Below are positions 15,682-23,654 of a stretch of DNA of 28,015 bases, piece after piece. How positions within the stretch are numbered: position 1 is the stretch's first letter; each line of letters starts with the position of its first letter. Below the pieces are notes generated by a model, which was not told where the DNA came from, made no database searches, and was given only the letters and a program-made list of their open reading frames with translations. Origin of the DNA: Anaerolineae bacterium (GTDB lineage: Bacteria; Chloroflexota; Anaerolineae; JAAYZQ01); the NCBI GenBank assembly GCA_016929795.1, contig JAFGIA010000236.1:1-28015 (forward strand). Direction: 5' to 3'. The position numbers and the translations under genes are program-made.

Positions 15682-16619
15682 TCGTACCGGTGGCGGTGGT
15701 GATTGGCGGCATAGTGACACTGGCGGTCCTCGCCTTGGGCTATGGCCTTGGCACTACCTTTGTCGCGGCGCACGAGACGGAGGAGCGGCTGGAGGCGCTG
15801 GGGGGTGAGATAACAGGTCAGGGCGGGGGCGGTGAAGCGCTGGCCCACATCGATCACGCCGTATCAAAGCTTGGGATCGCGGGCAACATCAAGGAGGACC
15901 TGGCTCAGGCGGACCTGGCCTTGACGGTGAGTGAATATCTGCTGATCCGGGTCGGCGTGGTTGCCATCCTGTTCCTGTTGGGCTATCTGGTGCAGCAGAA
16001 CCTCCTCGTCGGAGCCCTGATGGGGATTGTCGGATTCTTTGTCCCGCCGGCCTACCTGTCCCACCGGCGCTCACAGCGGCTGAGACTTTTCTCGGGCCAG
16101 CTCCCCGACGTGCTCGATCACCTGGTCGGATCGCTGCGCGCAGGCTATGGGCTGCTGCAGTCGATGGAGTGGGTCGCCAGCCGGGTCCCCAAGCCGGCAG
16201 GGGCCGAGTTCGACCGCGTGATCCGCGAGGTGCAGTTGGGGGTAGGCTTGATGCAGGCACTCGACAGCATGGTGCGGCGCATCCCGAGCGACGACCTGGC
16301 CTTGATCGTGACGGCCATCAAGATCCAGCACGAGACAGGGGGCAAATTGGCCGACGTGCTCGAGACGACGGCGCATACGATCCGGGAGCGGGTGCGAATC
16401 CAGCGCGAGATCCATGTGATCACGGCGCAGCAACGATACTCCGGGTACGTCCTGATGCTGCTGCCGATCGGCCTTGGCCTGTTTTTGATGCTCGTAAACC
16501 CCGAGTACGAGATGCAGTTATTCGCGCCCGGGCCGACACTCTGCATTCCGATCGGCGCCGCGGTGCTGATGATCATCGGATTCATTGCGATGCGGCGCAT
16601 CATCAACATCGAGGTGTAA
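15678..16619 (+). CDS. tadB: TadB-like type II secretion system F domain protein
   Basis: This 313-residue inner-membrane platform protein has an N-terminal helix, two central helices (about 93-130), the T2SSF cytoplasmic domain (about 145-260, with LPDVLDHLVGSLRAGYGLLQ and ETGGKLADVLETTAHTIRER) and two C-terminal helices. It normally docks the TadA ATPase and forms the core with TadC. It starts at the ATG overlapping the cpaE stop by 4 nt. In most tad loci a cpaF/tadA ATPase gene stands between cpaE and tadB; here there is none. Confidence 0.9.
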   Translation: MIVPVAVVIGGIVTLAVLALGYGLGTTFVAAHETEERLEALGGEITGQGGGGEALAHIDHAVSKLGIAGNIKEDLAQADLALTVSEYLLIRVGVVAILFLLGYLVQQNLLVGALMGIVGFFVPPAYLSHRRSQRLRLFSGQLPDVLDHLVGSLRAGYGLLQSMEWVASRVPKPAGAEFDRVIREVQLGVGLMQALDSMVRRIPSDDLALIVTAIKIQHETGGKLADVLETTAHTIRERVRIQREIHVITAQQRYSGYVLMLLPIGLGLFLMLVNPEYEMQLFAPGPTLCIPIGAAVLMIIGFIAMRRIINIEV

Positions 16620-16621
16620 TC

Positions 16622-17554
16622 GTGATCGCACTCTACAGCGTGCTATTCGGCATCACGGTGGCTGCCATGGCCCTGTTTCTGTTCCTCGGCCTCCGCGGGC
16701 GCTCAGGAGTGACGGCACTTGAACAGGAACGGGTATTGTCGGTCGGCCGTTCACTGACACTGGAAGATGTAGAGCTGAGCATGCCGTTCCGGGAGCGGGT
16801 GCTGGTCCCCACGACGAGGAGGATGCTCAGCTTCTTGGGGCGCCACATGCCCGCCCAGAACCTGGCAGAGGCGCGGCACCAACTGGAGGTGGCCGGCAAG
16901 CCGTATGGGTGGTCTGTGCTCCACTTTGTCGGATTGCGTGTCCTGGTGGCGCTGCTGTGTGTCACCTTGCTCTCTTTGCTCACGCTGTTGAGCGATCTGC
17001 CCTGGATCCGGCGCCTGATCCTTATCGCCGGTTGTGGCGGCGCCGGCTACTATTTGCCGGTCCTTTGGCTGCGCTCCCGGATTAACAAGCGCAAACGGGA
17101 GCTCCTGCGCGCGCTGCCCGACGGGATCGAGATGCTCAACGTGTGCGTGGGGGCTGGCCTCGGCTTTGACATGGCGCTCTCTCGCGTCGGAGAGCGGTGG
17201 CAGAGCCCTCTCTCTGACGAGTTTACCCGCGTGGTGCTAGAGATGCGCCTGGGCAAGACACGGCGCCAGGCGCTGCTCGACCTGGCACAGCGCACAGAAG
17301 TGATGGAAATCGAAAACTTTGCGGCCACGATCATCCAGGCGGATCAACTGGGCGTGAGCATTGCCAAGGTGCTGCGCACGCAGGCCGAGCAAATGCGCAT
17401 CGCACGACGGCAAAAGGCAGAGGAGATGGCGCGCCAGGCTGCCATCAAGCTCCTCTTCCCGCTCGTCTTTCTCATCTTTCCTGCCATGTTTGCCGTGCTG
17501 CTCGGCCCTGCTGTCCCACAGCTCTTGAGCACCTTGAGCTCGCTCGGTGGGTGA
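16622..17554 (+). CDS. tadC: TadC-like type II secretion system F domain protein
   Basis: This is the 310-residue partner of TadB, with an N-terminal helix (about 3-22), paired helices at about 100-150, the T2SSF domain (about 160-285; LRALPDGIEMLNVCVGAGLG and AKVLRTQAEQMRIARRQKAE are characteristic) and a C-terminal helix. I chose the GTG at 16622, 2 nt after the tadB stop; the upstream part of the longer frame is tadB read out of frame. Followed after 3 nt by the repeat protein. Confidence 0.88.
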   Translation: MIALYSVLFGITVAAMALFLFLGLRGRSGVTALEQERVLSVGRSLTLEDVELSMPFRERVLVPTTRRMLSFLGRHMPAQNLAEARHQLEVAGKPYGWSVLHFVGLRVLVALLCVTLLSLLTLLSDLPWIRRLILIAGCGGAGYYLPVLWLRSRINKRKRELLRALPDGIEMLNVCVGAGLGFDMALSRVGERWQSPLSDEFTRVVLEMRLGKTRRQALLDLAQRTEVMEIENFAATIIQADQLGVSIAKVLRTQAEQMRIARRQKAEEMARQAAIKLLFPLVFLIFPAMFAVLLGPAVPQLLSTLSSLGG

Positions 17555-17557
17555 TGG

Positions 17558-18967
17558 ATGGAAAACGATCAAGCGGATGAGATCGTGATGGAAGAGGTGG
17601 TCGAGGACGCAGAGCCCCGCGTGCCTTTCCGCGAGCACCCTCTTTTTCTCGACGTCGAGCGGCAACTGGCCGAGGGCCAGGATGCAGAGGCTGCCGACAA
17701 CCTCAAAAAGCTCGCCGAGCTCTACCCTGAAGAGGAGACGATCCGCGACCTGGAGGTGCGCGCGGCACTCCGATCTACCTTTTCTGTCGCCGACTCGATC
17801 CCGGTTCGGCACCGCCAGCCTGGCGCAGTGCTGCGCACACTGCTGGTCTTTCTGGTCCTGATCGCAGGGTGCCTCACGGCTGCGGCAGGGTTTGCACTGG
17901 CCTACGATCAATGGGTGCGGCCCAATATCGAGATGCATGAGCAAGAATTGTACATCGCCGGACTCTGGGAAGAGGCAGACCGGCGCCTTGGAGCGGCAGA
18001 TCTGAGCGGGGCACGCGAGGTGTTGCAGGAGCTGGCAGGGGCACTCCCGGGCAGCCAGGAGGTGGAGGAGGCCTTTCGCGTGCTGGCCGAGCAAGAGTCG
18101 CTGAGAAACTTGTACGAGAGCGCCCTGCAGAAAGAAGCGGAAGGGGACCGGGCAGGCGCACTCGATCTGCTGCGCCAACTGGAGGAGATCAGTCCCGGGT
18201 ACCTGGACGTGCGCCAGCGCATGGCCCAGGTTGAGAGGGCCATTGAGCTGGAGCAAATGTGGCAGGAAGCGCAGCGCCTGGTGGAGGCGAAGGATTGGGA
18301 GCGCGCAATCACCCTCCTCACCGACATTCGGCGCACCGCACCCGATTTCCACCGCGACGAGATAGACGCGTACCTGTTCGATGCGTATCGATTGCTCGCC
18401 ACACAGCTACTGGACGGGGCCAGGGGCGACGTCGGGCAGGTGGAGCAGGCGATTGACTACCTGGAGCTGGCGCTCGCGCTGCGCCCGGGGCAGCGTGACC
18501 TGGCTGAAGAGCGCCGGCTGGCGCGTTTGTACGTGACAGGGGCCACTGCGTACACAGAAAAGAATTGGGCCCAGGCTGTCGAGTCGTGGCAGCCCCTCCA
18601 CCGGGCGCGACCAGACTACCAGGGGGGAATCGTCGACACGTACCTGTACCAGGCCTACCCCAAAGCTGCCGCCGAGCTATTGGCGGGTGCCAGGGGGGCG
18701 GCCAAGCCGCTGCAGCAAGCGGTCGATTATCTCGAGCAAGGGCTCATGCGGTCAGGCGATGACCCGTGGGCGCTCGAAGAGCGCTCGCTGGCGATCGAGT
18801 ACCTGGCAGGTCTCGACGCCTTCAATGCCGGGCGGTGGGACGAGGCGATCGTTCACTGGGGGCCGATCTATGCCGTGCGCCCGTCGTACCAGGATGGGGT
18901 GCTCGAGGAGCGGCTGCAAATCGCGTGCGCGGCAACAGAGATTGAGTTCAGTTGGTGCTCGCCATAG
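17558..18967 (+). CDS. Single-pass membrane protein with 90-residue helical repeats
   Basis: The 469-residue protein has an acidic cytoplasmic N-terminus (1-88) with a TPR-like helix pair, one membrane helix (about 91-116), and an extracellular all-helical TPR-like domain. From about 200 the chain repeats with an exact 90-residue period: Trp247, Trp337 and Trp427 occupy equal positions, as do the GARG motifs at 287 and 377 and the YLE motifs at 301 and 391. No catalytic motif is seen. Its position 3 nt after tadC suggests a scaffold of the pilus machine. I do not recognise a named family. Confidence 0.75.
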   Translation: MENDQADEIVMEEVVEDAEPRVPFREHPLFLDVERQLAEGQDAEAADNLKKLAELYPEEETIRDLEVRAALRSTFSVADSIPVRHRQPGAVLRTLLVFLVLIAGCLTAAAGFALAYDQWVRPNIEMHEQELYIAGLWEEADRRLGAADLSGAREVLQELAGALPGSQEVEEAFRVLAEQESLRNLYESALQKEAEGDRAGALDLLRQLEEISPGYLDVRQRMAQVERAIELEQMWQEAQRLVEAKDWERAITLLTDIRRTAPDFHRDEIDAYLFDAYRLLATQLLDGARGDVGQVEQAIDYLELALALRPGQRDLAEERRLARLYVTGATAYTEKNWAQAVESWQPLHRARPDYQGGIVDTYLYQAYPKAAAELLAGARGAAKPLQQAVDYLEQGLMRSGDDPWALEERSLAIEYLAGLDAFNAGRWDEAIVHWGPIYAVRPSYQDGVLEERLQIACAATEIEFSWCSP

Positions 18968-19030
18968 GTCGGATGGCGAGCCGGGTTGTCAGGCACCCAC
19001 GTTCTGCCATCAAGACGCCATGGAGATAGC

Positions 19031-20176
19031 ATGACAAGAAACGACTCCCGGGTCGGAAAGGTGAGCGCCGTCGTTTCTACACTACTGCTGGTCTTGTGGG
19101 TGGGGGTGATCCAACCGGCATACGCTGCCGATGGACCGCGCCCTACTGCGACAACAGAGCCGGGAATCCAAGTTGCGCCCTCGGAAGGCGTGGCCGGGCA
19201 GGATCTGGTGTTGACGGTCACAGGTTCCTACTGGCCTACAGGCGGCCTGCCAGTCTCACTGGCCTGGGATGTCAAGGATGGCAGCCAGAGGCTCGTGGAA
19301 GCGTTCCCGGTGAATCCTGATGGCTCTTTCGAACAGGTCGTCACGGTGCCGGCAGCGTGGGCGAGCATCGGGACACACCAGGTGCTGGCCTCGCAAGGCA
19401 CGGACTTTTGGGCGAGTGCGACGGTGATCCTGATCGAGCCGACGGCAACCAGCACAGCGACGCCGACAGACACGCCGACAGTGACGCCGAGCCCCACCCC
19501 CTCCATGACGCGGTGGCCCACCAGCACGCCAACCCCCATTACGCCTACGGCGACGTGGACTCCCACGCCTACCCACACACCGACCCCGCCGCTGCGAACG
19601 GTAACACCGATCACGACAGAGACACCGCTACCGACGGAGACACGTCCCCGCCCGCCAGTGGCGCCGAGCAGGACGGCAACCGATGCCCCCACGGCGACGC
19701 CCAACCCCACGACGACGCCGACCGAGACGCCGGCGCAGACTGACGTGCCAACCCCGGCCCCGCTTCCGTTCCTGACCTTTACCCCTTCGCCGTCGCCAAC
19801 GCCGACCCCGTCGCCGACGGCGGTGCAGGAAGAGGCGATCGAGGCGATGCCTACCAGTGTGTCCCCCCTCACACCGACGAGCACCAGCCTGCCTGTGGCC
19901 CTCGCGGCGACGGCCACCCCGGTGACCATTTCGTGGTCGGTGGCAGAGCAGCAGATGAGCGGTGGGGCGGAGCTGTCACAAGCCGGAACCTGGGAAAGTG
20001 GGTTTTTCCGCGGGGTGATGGCGGCGATTATTTTGCTGGTCGTACTGACTGGCTTTATGGTCGCTGTCGGACTGTCGCTCCTGATTGCATGGCGCATCAT
20101 GCGACTGCGGGCGGCGCGTGCACGCTGGCAGGGGGATGTGCCATTCCGTGAGGAGATACCCCCGCCACACCGGTAA
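19031..20176 (+). CDS. Secreted Ig-like domain on a Thr-Pro stalk with C-terminal membrane anchor
   Basis: The 381-residue protein has a signal peptide (about 1-33, ending PAYAADG), a beta-sandwich domain (about 45-136) of the kind with GVAGQDLVLTVTGSYW and NPDGSFEQVVTVPAAW, and a Thr/Pro-rich stalk (about 137-265). A membrane helix (about 328-354) and a basic cytoplasmic tail follow. ATG 19031 has TGGAGATAGC upstream. It lies 63 nt after the repeat protein and probably belongs to the tad unit. It could be a surface adhesin or a wall-spanning anchor for the machine; function unknown. Confidence 0.75.
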   Translation: MTRNDSRVGKVSAVVSTLLLVLWVGVIQPAYAADGPRPTATTEPGIQVAPSEGVAGQDLVLTVTGSYWPTGGLPVSLAWDVKDGSQRLVEAFPVNPDGSFEQVVTVPAAWASIGTHQVLASQGTDFWASATVILIEPTATSTATPTDTPTVTPSPTPSMTRWPTSTPTPITPTATWTPTPTHTPTPPLRTVTPITTETPLPTETRPRPPVAPSRTATDAPTATPNPTTTPTETPAQTDVPTPAPLPFLTFTPSPSPTPTPSPTAVQEEAIEAMPTSVSPLTPTSTSLPVALAATATPVTISWSVAEQQMSGGAELSQAGTWESGFFRGVMAAIILLVVLTGFMVAVGLSLLIAWRIMRLRAARARWQGDVPFREEIPPPHR

Positions 20177-20187
20177 CGTCCGGGCGC

Positions 20188-20216
20188 TTGCTAATTCCTC
20201 TTTCTTGGGCTAGAAT
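20188..20216 (+). promoter_or_regulatory. Sigma70-like promoter of the two-component operon
   Basis: TTGCTA (20188-20193), a 17-bp spacer and TAGAAT (20211-20216), matching 4/6 and 5/6. Transcription would begin near 20223, giving a leader of only about 13 nt that just includes GGAG. Confidence 0.55.
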
Positions 20217-20235
20217 CAGGCTGGAGCAGAGTCTA

Positions 20236-21006
20236 ATGGCCCAAGAGACGATCCTGGTAGTAGACGATGAGCCGGTCATAAGGCACGTGATCCGTGAGCG
20301 CCTGGAGCGGGAGGGATTCCAGGTGCGGGTGGCAGCCGCCGGCGGCGAAGCGCTGCGCGAGATCGAATCCACGCGGCCCGATCTGATGATCCTCGACTTG
20401 ATGCTGCCCGACCTCGACGGGCTCGACGTGCTGCGCCAGGTTCGCCGCCGGGAGGGCAGCCTCGACATACAGGGCCTGCCGGTAATCATTCTCACGGCGC
20501 GGGATGACGACATAGATGTGGTGGTCGGCCTGGAGCTGGGCGCCGACGACTATGTCGTCAAGCCATTCAACCCGCGCGAGCTGGTGGCGCGGGTGCGGGC
20601 CGTGCTGCGGCGCCGTACCGAGGCGCTGGCGCTCGCCGGGCAGGTGGCCGCTCTGGAGGCGCGGCTGCAACTGGCAGGTGACGGGACAGCGCGCGACGGC
20701 GCGACTCGGGACGGCCTATCACCCCGTGGCCTACACCTGGATGAGGCCGCCCGGCGTGCCTGGATCGACGGGCAGCTCCTCGATCTGCGGCCCCGTGAAT
20801 ACGACCTTCTCTCTTTCCTGGTGCGCCATCCCGGCCAGGTACTGACGCGCGAGGTACTGCTCGATGCCGTGTGGGGGACGTCCGAGTTCATCGACGACAG
20901 GACGGTGGACGTGCACGTGCACCGCCTGCGACAAAAGCTGGCCGCCGCGGCCCCCGATCGCGATCCGATCCAGACGGAGCGCGGAGTAGGCTACCGGTTT
21001 GAGTGA
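20236..21006 (+). CDS. OmpR/PhoB-family response regulator
   Basis: This 256-residue DNA-binding regulator has a receiver domain at 1-125 (Asp10-Asp11, phospho-acceptor Asp54 in MILDLMLPDLDG, Thr87, Lys109 in YVVKPF), an unusually long Gly/Ala/Asp-rich linker (about 130-165), and a winged-helix domain (about 166-256; LDLRPREYDLLSFLVRHPG, then DDRTVDVHVHRLRQKL and GVGYRFE). ATG 20236 matches the family start and has GGAG 11 nt upstream. Its TGA overlaps the kinase ATG by one base. It is expected to bind 11-bp direct repeats such as those at 23601-23633. Confidence 0.92.
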   Translation: MAQETILVVDDEPVIRHVIRERLEREGFQVRVAAAGGEALREIESTRPDLMILDLMLPDLDGLDVLRQVRRREGSLDIQGLPVIILTARDDDIDVVVGLELGADDYVVKPFNPRELVARVRAVLRRRTEALALAGQVAALEARLQLAGDGTARDGATRDGLSPRGLHLDEAARRAWIDGQLLDLRPREYDLLSFLVRHPGQVLTREVLLDAVWGTSEFIDDRTVDVHVHRLRQKLAAAAPDRDPIQTERGVGYRFE

Positions 21007-23606
21007 TGAGCAAGCCTGCACCTGGCGGCGGCAGCCTGGCGCTGCGCCTGGCCCTGATCTATGCCATCACCGCACTCGGCGTGGTGGTGGTGGTAGGCGG
21101 CGGCATCTATCTGACCACTGCCCGCTATTTGACCTCTTCCGCACGCGATAGCCTGGCTGACCTGGCCGGCTTTTACGCGGCCTACACGGCAGCCACGGCC
21201 ACCGACCCGGCACGCCTGGCAGCGCTGGCCCCCCAGATCGCCACTTTTTCGACAGAGCAGGGTGGGCACGACGTGCGGATTTTTGGGCAGGGCGGCACGC
21301 TGCTGGCGGCCAGCCGCGACCTGGGACCCCTGCCGAGCCATGCGGCCTTGGCAGCGCTCGGCGGGCGGCGGCCCACGCTCTTTGTGGCTGCCAGCGACGA
21401 CCGGCCGGGCAGGATGTACGCCGCGCGTCCCGTGGCGGCCCCGGGCGGCGAGCTGCTGGCTGTGGTCGAGGTGTCGCGCGATCAGGGCGAGGTCGAGGGC
21501 TTGCTCGCCACAGCCCGCCTGGTGCTGGCCGGGGCCAGTGTGATGGCGCTGGTCGCGAGCCTGGCCGCGGGGCTGCTGTTGGTGCGGCAGGTGGCGCGCC
21601 CGGTGCGGGAGGTGGAGGCCGCGACGCGCGCCATTGCCGCCGGCGAGTTCGACCGGCGCCTGGCGGCCACGCGCAATGACGAGATCGGTCGCCTGGCACA
21701 GAGTGTCAACCAGATGGCTGCCGATCTGGCGCGGCTGGAAGCGGCGCGCCGCGATTTCATCGCCCGCATTTCTCACGACCTGCGCACACCGCTGACGGCG
21801 ATCAAGGGGTTGGCGATCAATATGCAGGACGTCGCCCCGGATGAGATGGTCCCTTCGTTGGCGATGGTGGATGAGCAGGTCGACCGCTTGATCCGCCTGG
21901 TCGACGACCTGCTGACGCTGTCGCGCCTGCAGCGCGGCGAGATGCGCCTGCGGCAGCAAGTGGTGGACCTGGGCGCCGTCGCCCGCGCTGTCCTCGTGCT
22001 CGCTCTTCCCCAGTCGGAGCGGCGGGCGGTGTCACTCGAGATCAAGTTGGACCGGGCGGCACAGCCGGTCCGTGGCGACGGCGACCGCCTGCAGCAGGTG
22101 GCGATCAACTTGATCGACAACGCGCTGCGGGTGACGCAGCCGGGCGGGCATGTGCATGTGGCCGTGGAGGCGCGGGACGGAGAAACGGCGCTGGTGGTGA
22201 CCGACGAGGGGCCAGGGCTGACCGAGGAAGAAGCGGCGCGTGCGTTCGAGCCGTACGTGCGTGGGCCGGGTGGGGGCGCGGGGCTGGGGTTGGCCATCGC
22301 GCGCGAGATCGTGGCGGCACACCGCGGGCGGATCTGGCTGCGGCCGCGGGCTGAGGGGGGGGCGGAAGCAGGGTTCGCGCTCCCGGCCCTGCCTGAAGGC
22401 CCTGCCGTGCGCCGCGAGAAAGGCCTGAAGCCAACGCTTCTATCTGTTCTGGTTCTTCTGCTTCTGGCCACCGGCTGCACTGAGCCACCCACGACGCCCT
22501 CTCCCGCCAGAGTGGATGAGGGGGATCTCGTGATCCCGGGGGTCCCGGGCGAGGGGGGGTACCCGACACTGGCCGACTTTTGGGAGGGGCGCGCCGAGTT
22601 TGTCGTGGAGGTGCGCGACACGGGCCTGCCGCGCGGCGAGTCGGACACGGTGGTGATGGGCAATGGTGAGCTCTGGTCATACCTGCACGCGAGCGACCGG
22701 TCGGCAGGGATCGTGGACCGGTGCGGCGATCCAGTCGAGTTTCCGGGGTGCACCGTGCTCTACAAAAGCACCGATGGCGGGCTCACCTTTTCCCCACCCG
22801 ATCCGCCCACCTGCCTGTTCGAATGTGCCACCTGCCCATGCCAGGCGGACGTGGACCACGTGGTGCAGCAGCAGTACCCGCGCGTACACTATGACGGCCA
22901 GGCGCTCTACCTGGTGTACGAGTACCTGGGGCGGGTGATGCTGCGCCGGTCGGCCGACGGCCTGACCTGGAGCGCGCCGCAGCGGGTGGACGAAACGGGC
23001 ATCTGGAAGCAGTGGCTGCGGAGCTGCCCGTTCGAGGAGCGGATCGGGCGGCATCCCTACGTGCGCTACGATTACGAGTGCCTGGCGGGCGGCCCACCGG
23101 GCATCTGGGTGGAGGATGATGTGGCCTATGTGTTTCTGGCCGTGGGCCAGAATCCCGGCGGGATGGGGTGCTACTTTGGGCCGGCGTGGGCTGGCGCGGA
23201 CAAGTACAGGCCATGCTACTACAATCCACTCTTCTCCGGCGCAGCCGAGTATGGACCGCTCGACGTGAGCGGCCCGGCGGCGAACCCCTATTTCGACTTT
23301 CGGACGATCAGCTCGGCCGAGGTGGTCAAGATCGACGACAGGTATTATATGCTCTACGAGGGGATCCGCGGCCCGGAGCCGGGCGAGGCGGGCGACAGCC
23401 AGTTCGGGCTGGGGCTGGCCCGCAGCGTGGGGGACCGGATCGACGGACTGTGGGAGACGTACCCCGGCAACCCGATCCTGCTGGACCTGCCGGGTAACAT
23501 CGGGCTGGGTCACGCGGACCTGGTGGTGATCGAGGGGCGGACGATCCTCTACACCGCGCTGGAGCGCCACGTGCGCAGCCGGCTGGCGCTGGTGTGGAAG
23601 CGGTAA
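21006..23606 (+). CDS. Sensor histidine kinase fused in frame to a lipoprotein beta-propeller
   Basis: This open frame of 866 residues has a kinase half and a secreted half. Kinase (residue numbers counted from the GTG at 21003): helices at about 13-36 and 172-195 flank an extracellular sensor; then HAMP; HisKA with His258 in ISHDLRTPLTAIKGL; N box Asn373; G1 DEGPGLT; G2 GAGLGLAI; and the usual last strand GFALPALP (458-464). Without a stop it continues through RREK and a hydrophobic stretch to a lipobox LLATGC (Cys492). An exported beta-propeller with Asp-box motifs (STDGGLTF, SADGLTW) follows, resembling GH43/GH32-type or sialidase folds. A GTG at 22407 with GAAGG 7 nt upstream could start the lipoprotein separately. 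Fusion or read-through of two genes are both possible. Confidence 0.85.
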   Translation: MSKPAPGGGSLALRLALIYAITALGVVVVVGGGIYLTTARYLTSSARDSLADLAGFYAAYTAATATDPARLAALAPQIATFSTEQGGHDVRIFGQGGTLLAASRDLGPLPSHAALAALGGRRPTLFVAASDDRPGRMYAARPVAAPGGELLAVVEVSRDQGEVEGLLATARLVLAGASVMALVASLAAGLLLVRQVARPVREVEAATRAIAAGEFDRRLAATRNDEIGRLAQSVNQMAADLARLEAARRDFIARISHDLRTPLTAIKGLAINMQDVAPDEMVPSLAMVDEQVDRLIRLVDDLLTLSRLQRGEMRLRQQVVDLGAVARAVLVLALPQSERRAVSLEIKLDRAAQPVRGDGDRLQQVAINLIDNALRVTQPGGHVHVAVEARDGETALVVTDEGPGLTEEEAARAFEPYVRGPGGGAGLGLAIAREIVAAHRGRIWLRPRAEGGAEAGFALPALPEGPAVRREKGLKPTLLSVLVLLLLATGCTEPPTTPSPARVDEGDLVIPGVPGEGGYPTLADFWEGRAEFVVEVRDTGLPRGESDTVVMGNGELWSYLHASDRSAGIVDRCGDPVEFPGCTVLYKSTDGGLTFSPPDPPTCLFECATCPCQADVDHVVQQQYPRVHYDGQALYLVYEYLGRVMLRRSADGLTWSAPQRVDETGIWKQWLRSCPFEERIGRHPYVRYDYECLAGGPPGIWVEDDVAYVFLAVGQNPGGMGCYFGPAWAGADKYRPCYYNPLFSGAAEYGPLDVSGPAANPYFDFRTISSAEVVKIDDRYYMLYEGIRGPEPGEAGDSQFGLGLARSVGDRIDGLWETYPGNPILLDLPGNIGLGHADLVVIEGRTILYTALERHVRSRLALVWKR
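22407..23606 (+). CDS. Possible independently translated beta-propeller lipoprotein (alternative start within the fused frame)
   Basis: If translation restarts at GTG 22407, the product is a 399-residue lipoprotein: a basic n-region (RREKGLK), a hydrophobic core and lipobox LLATGC with Cys24, then a propeller of five or so blades. The propeller includes two Asp boxes and several Cys clusters (CLFECATCPC, about 115 residues from the lipid Cys). The ending YYMLYEG ... GLWETYPGNPILL resembles glycosidase-like propellers. Catalytic acidic residues of a specific glycosidase family could not be assigned, so it may only bind a ligand. GAAGG at 22395-22399 is a plausible ribosome site. Confidence 0.45.
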   Translation: MRREKGLKPTLLSVLVLLLLATGCTEPPTTPSPARVDEGDLVIPGVPGEGGYPTLADFWEGRAEFVVEVRDTGLPRGESDTVVMGNGELWSYLHASDRSAGIVDRCGDPVEFPGCTVLYKSTDGGLTFSPPDPPTCLFECATCPCQADVDHVVQQQYPRVHYDGQALYLVYEYLGRVMLRRSADGLTWSAPQRVDETGIWKQWLRSCPFEERIGRHPYVRYDYECLAGGPPGIWVEDDVAYVFLAVGQNPGGMGCYFGPAWAGADKYRPCYYNPLFSGAAEYGPLDVSGPAANPYFDFRTISSAEVVKIDDRYYMLYEGIRGPEPGEAGDSQFGLGLARSVGDRIDGLWETYPGNPILLDLPGNIGLGHADLVVIEGRTILYTALERHVRSRLALVWKR

Positions 23607-23633
23607 CATGGCTGTAACATGGCTGTCATGGTG
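23601..23633 (+). promoter_or_regulatory. Three 11-bp direct repeats resembling a PhoB box
   Basis: Units CGGTAACATGG (23601-23611), CTGTAACATGG (23612-23622) and CTGTCATGGTG (23623-23633) repeat at 11-bp phase. The last two include CTGTAAC-ATGG-CTGTCAT, which matches about 14 of 18 positions of the E. coli PhoB box. The first unit overlaps the stop codon of the kinase-propeller gene. A weak -10, TAAAGT (23651-23656), follows. It is a candidate target of the regulator at 20236-21006. Confidence 0.45.
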
Positions 23634-23654
23634 GGGCAAAAATTCCGTGGTAAA

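Noticed and set aside
19228..20100. 290-residue minus-strand frame rich in Val/Gly repeats
   Set aside because: It is the complement of the Thr-Pro codon repeats of the stalk protein, not an independent gene.
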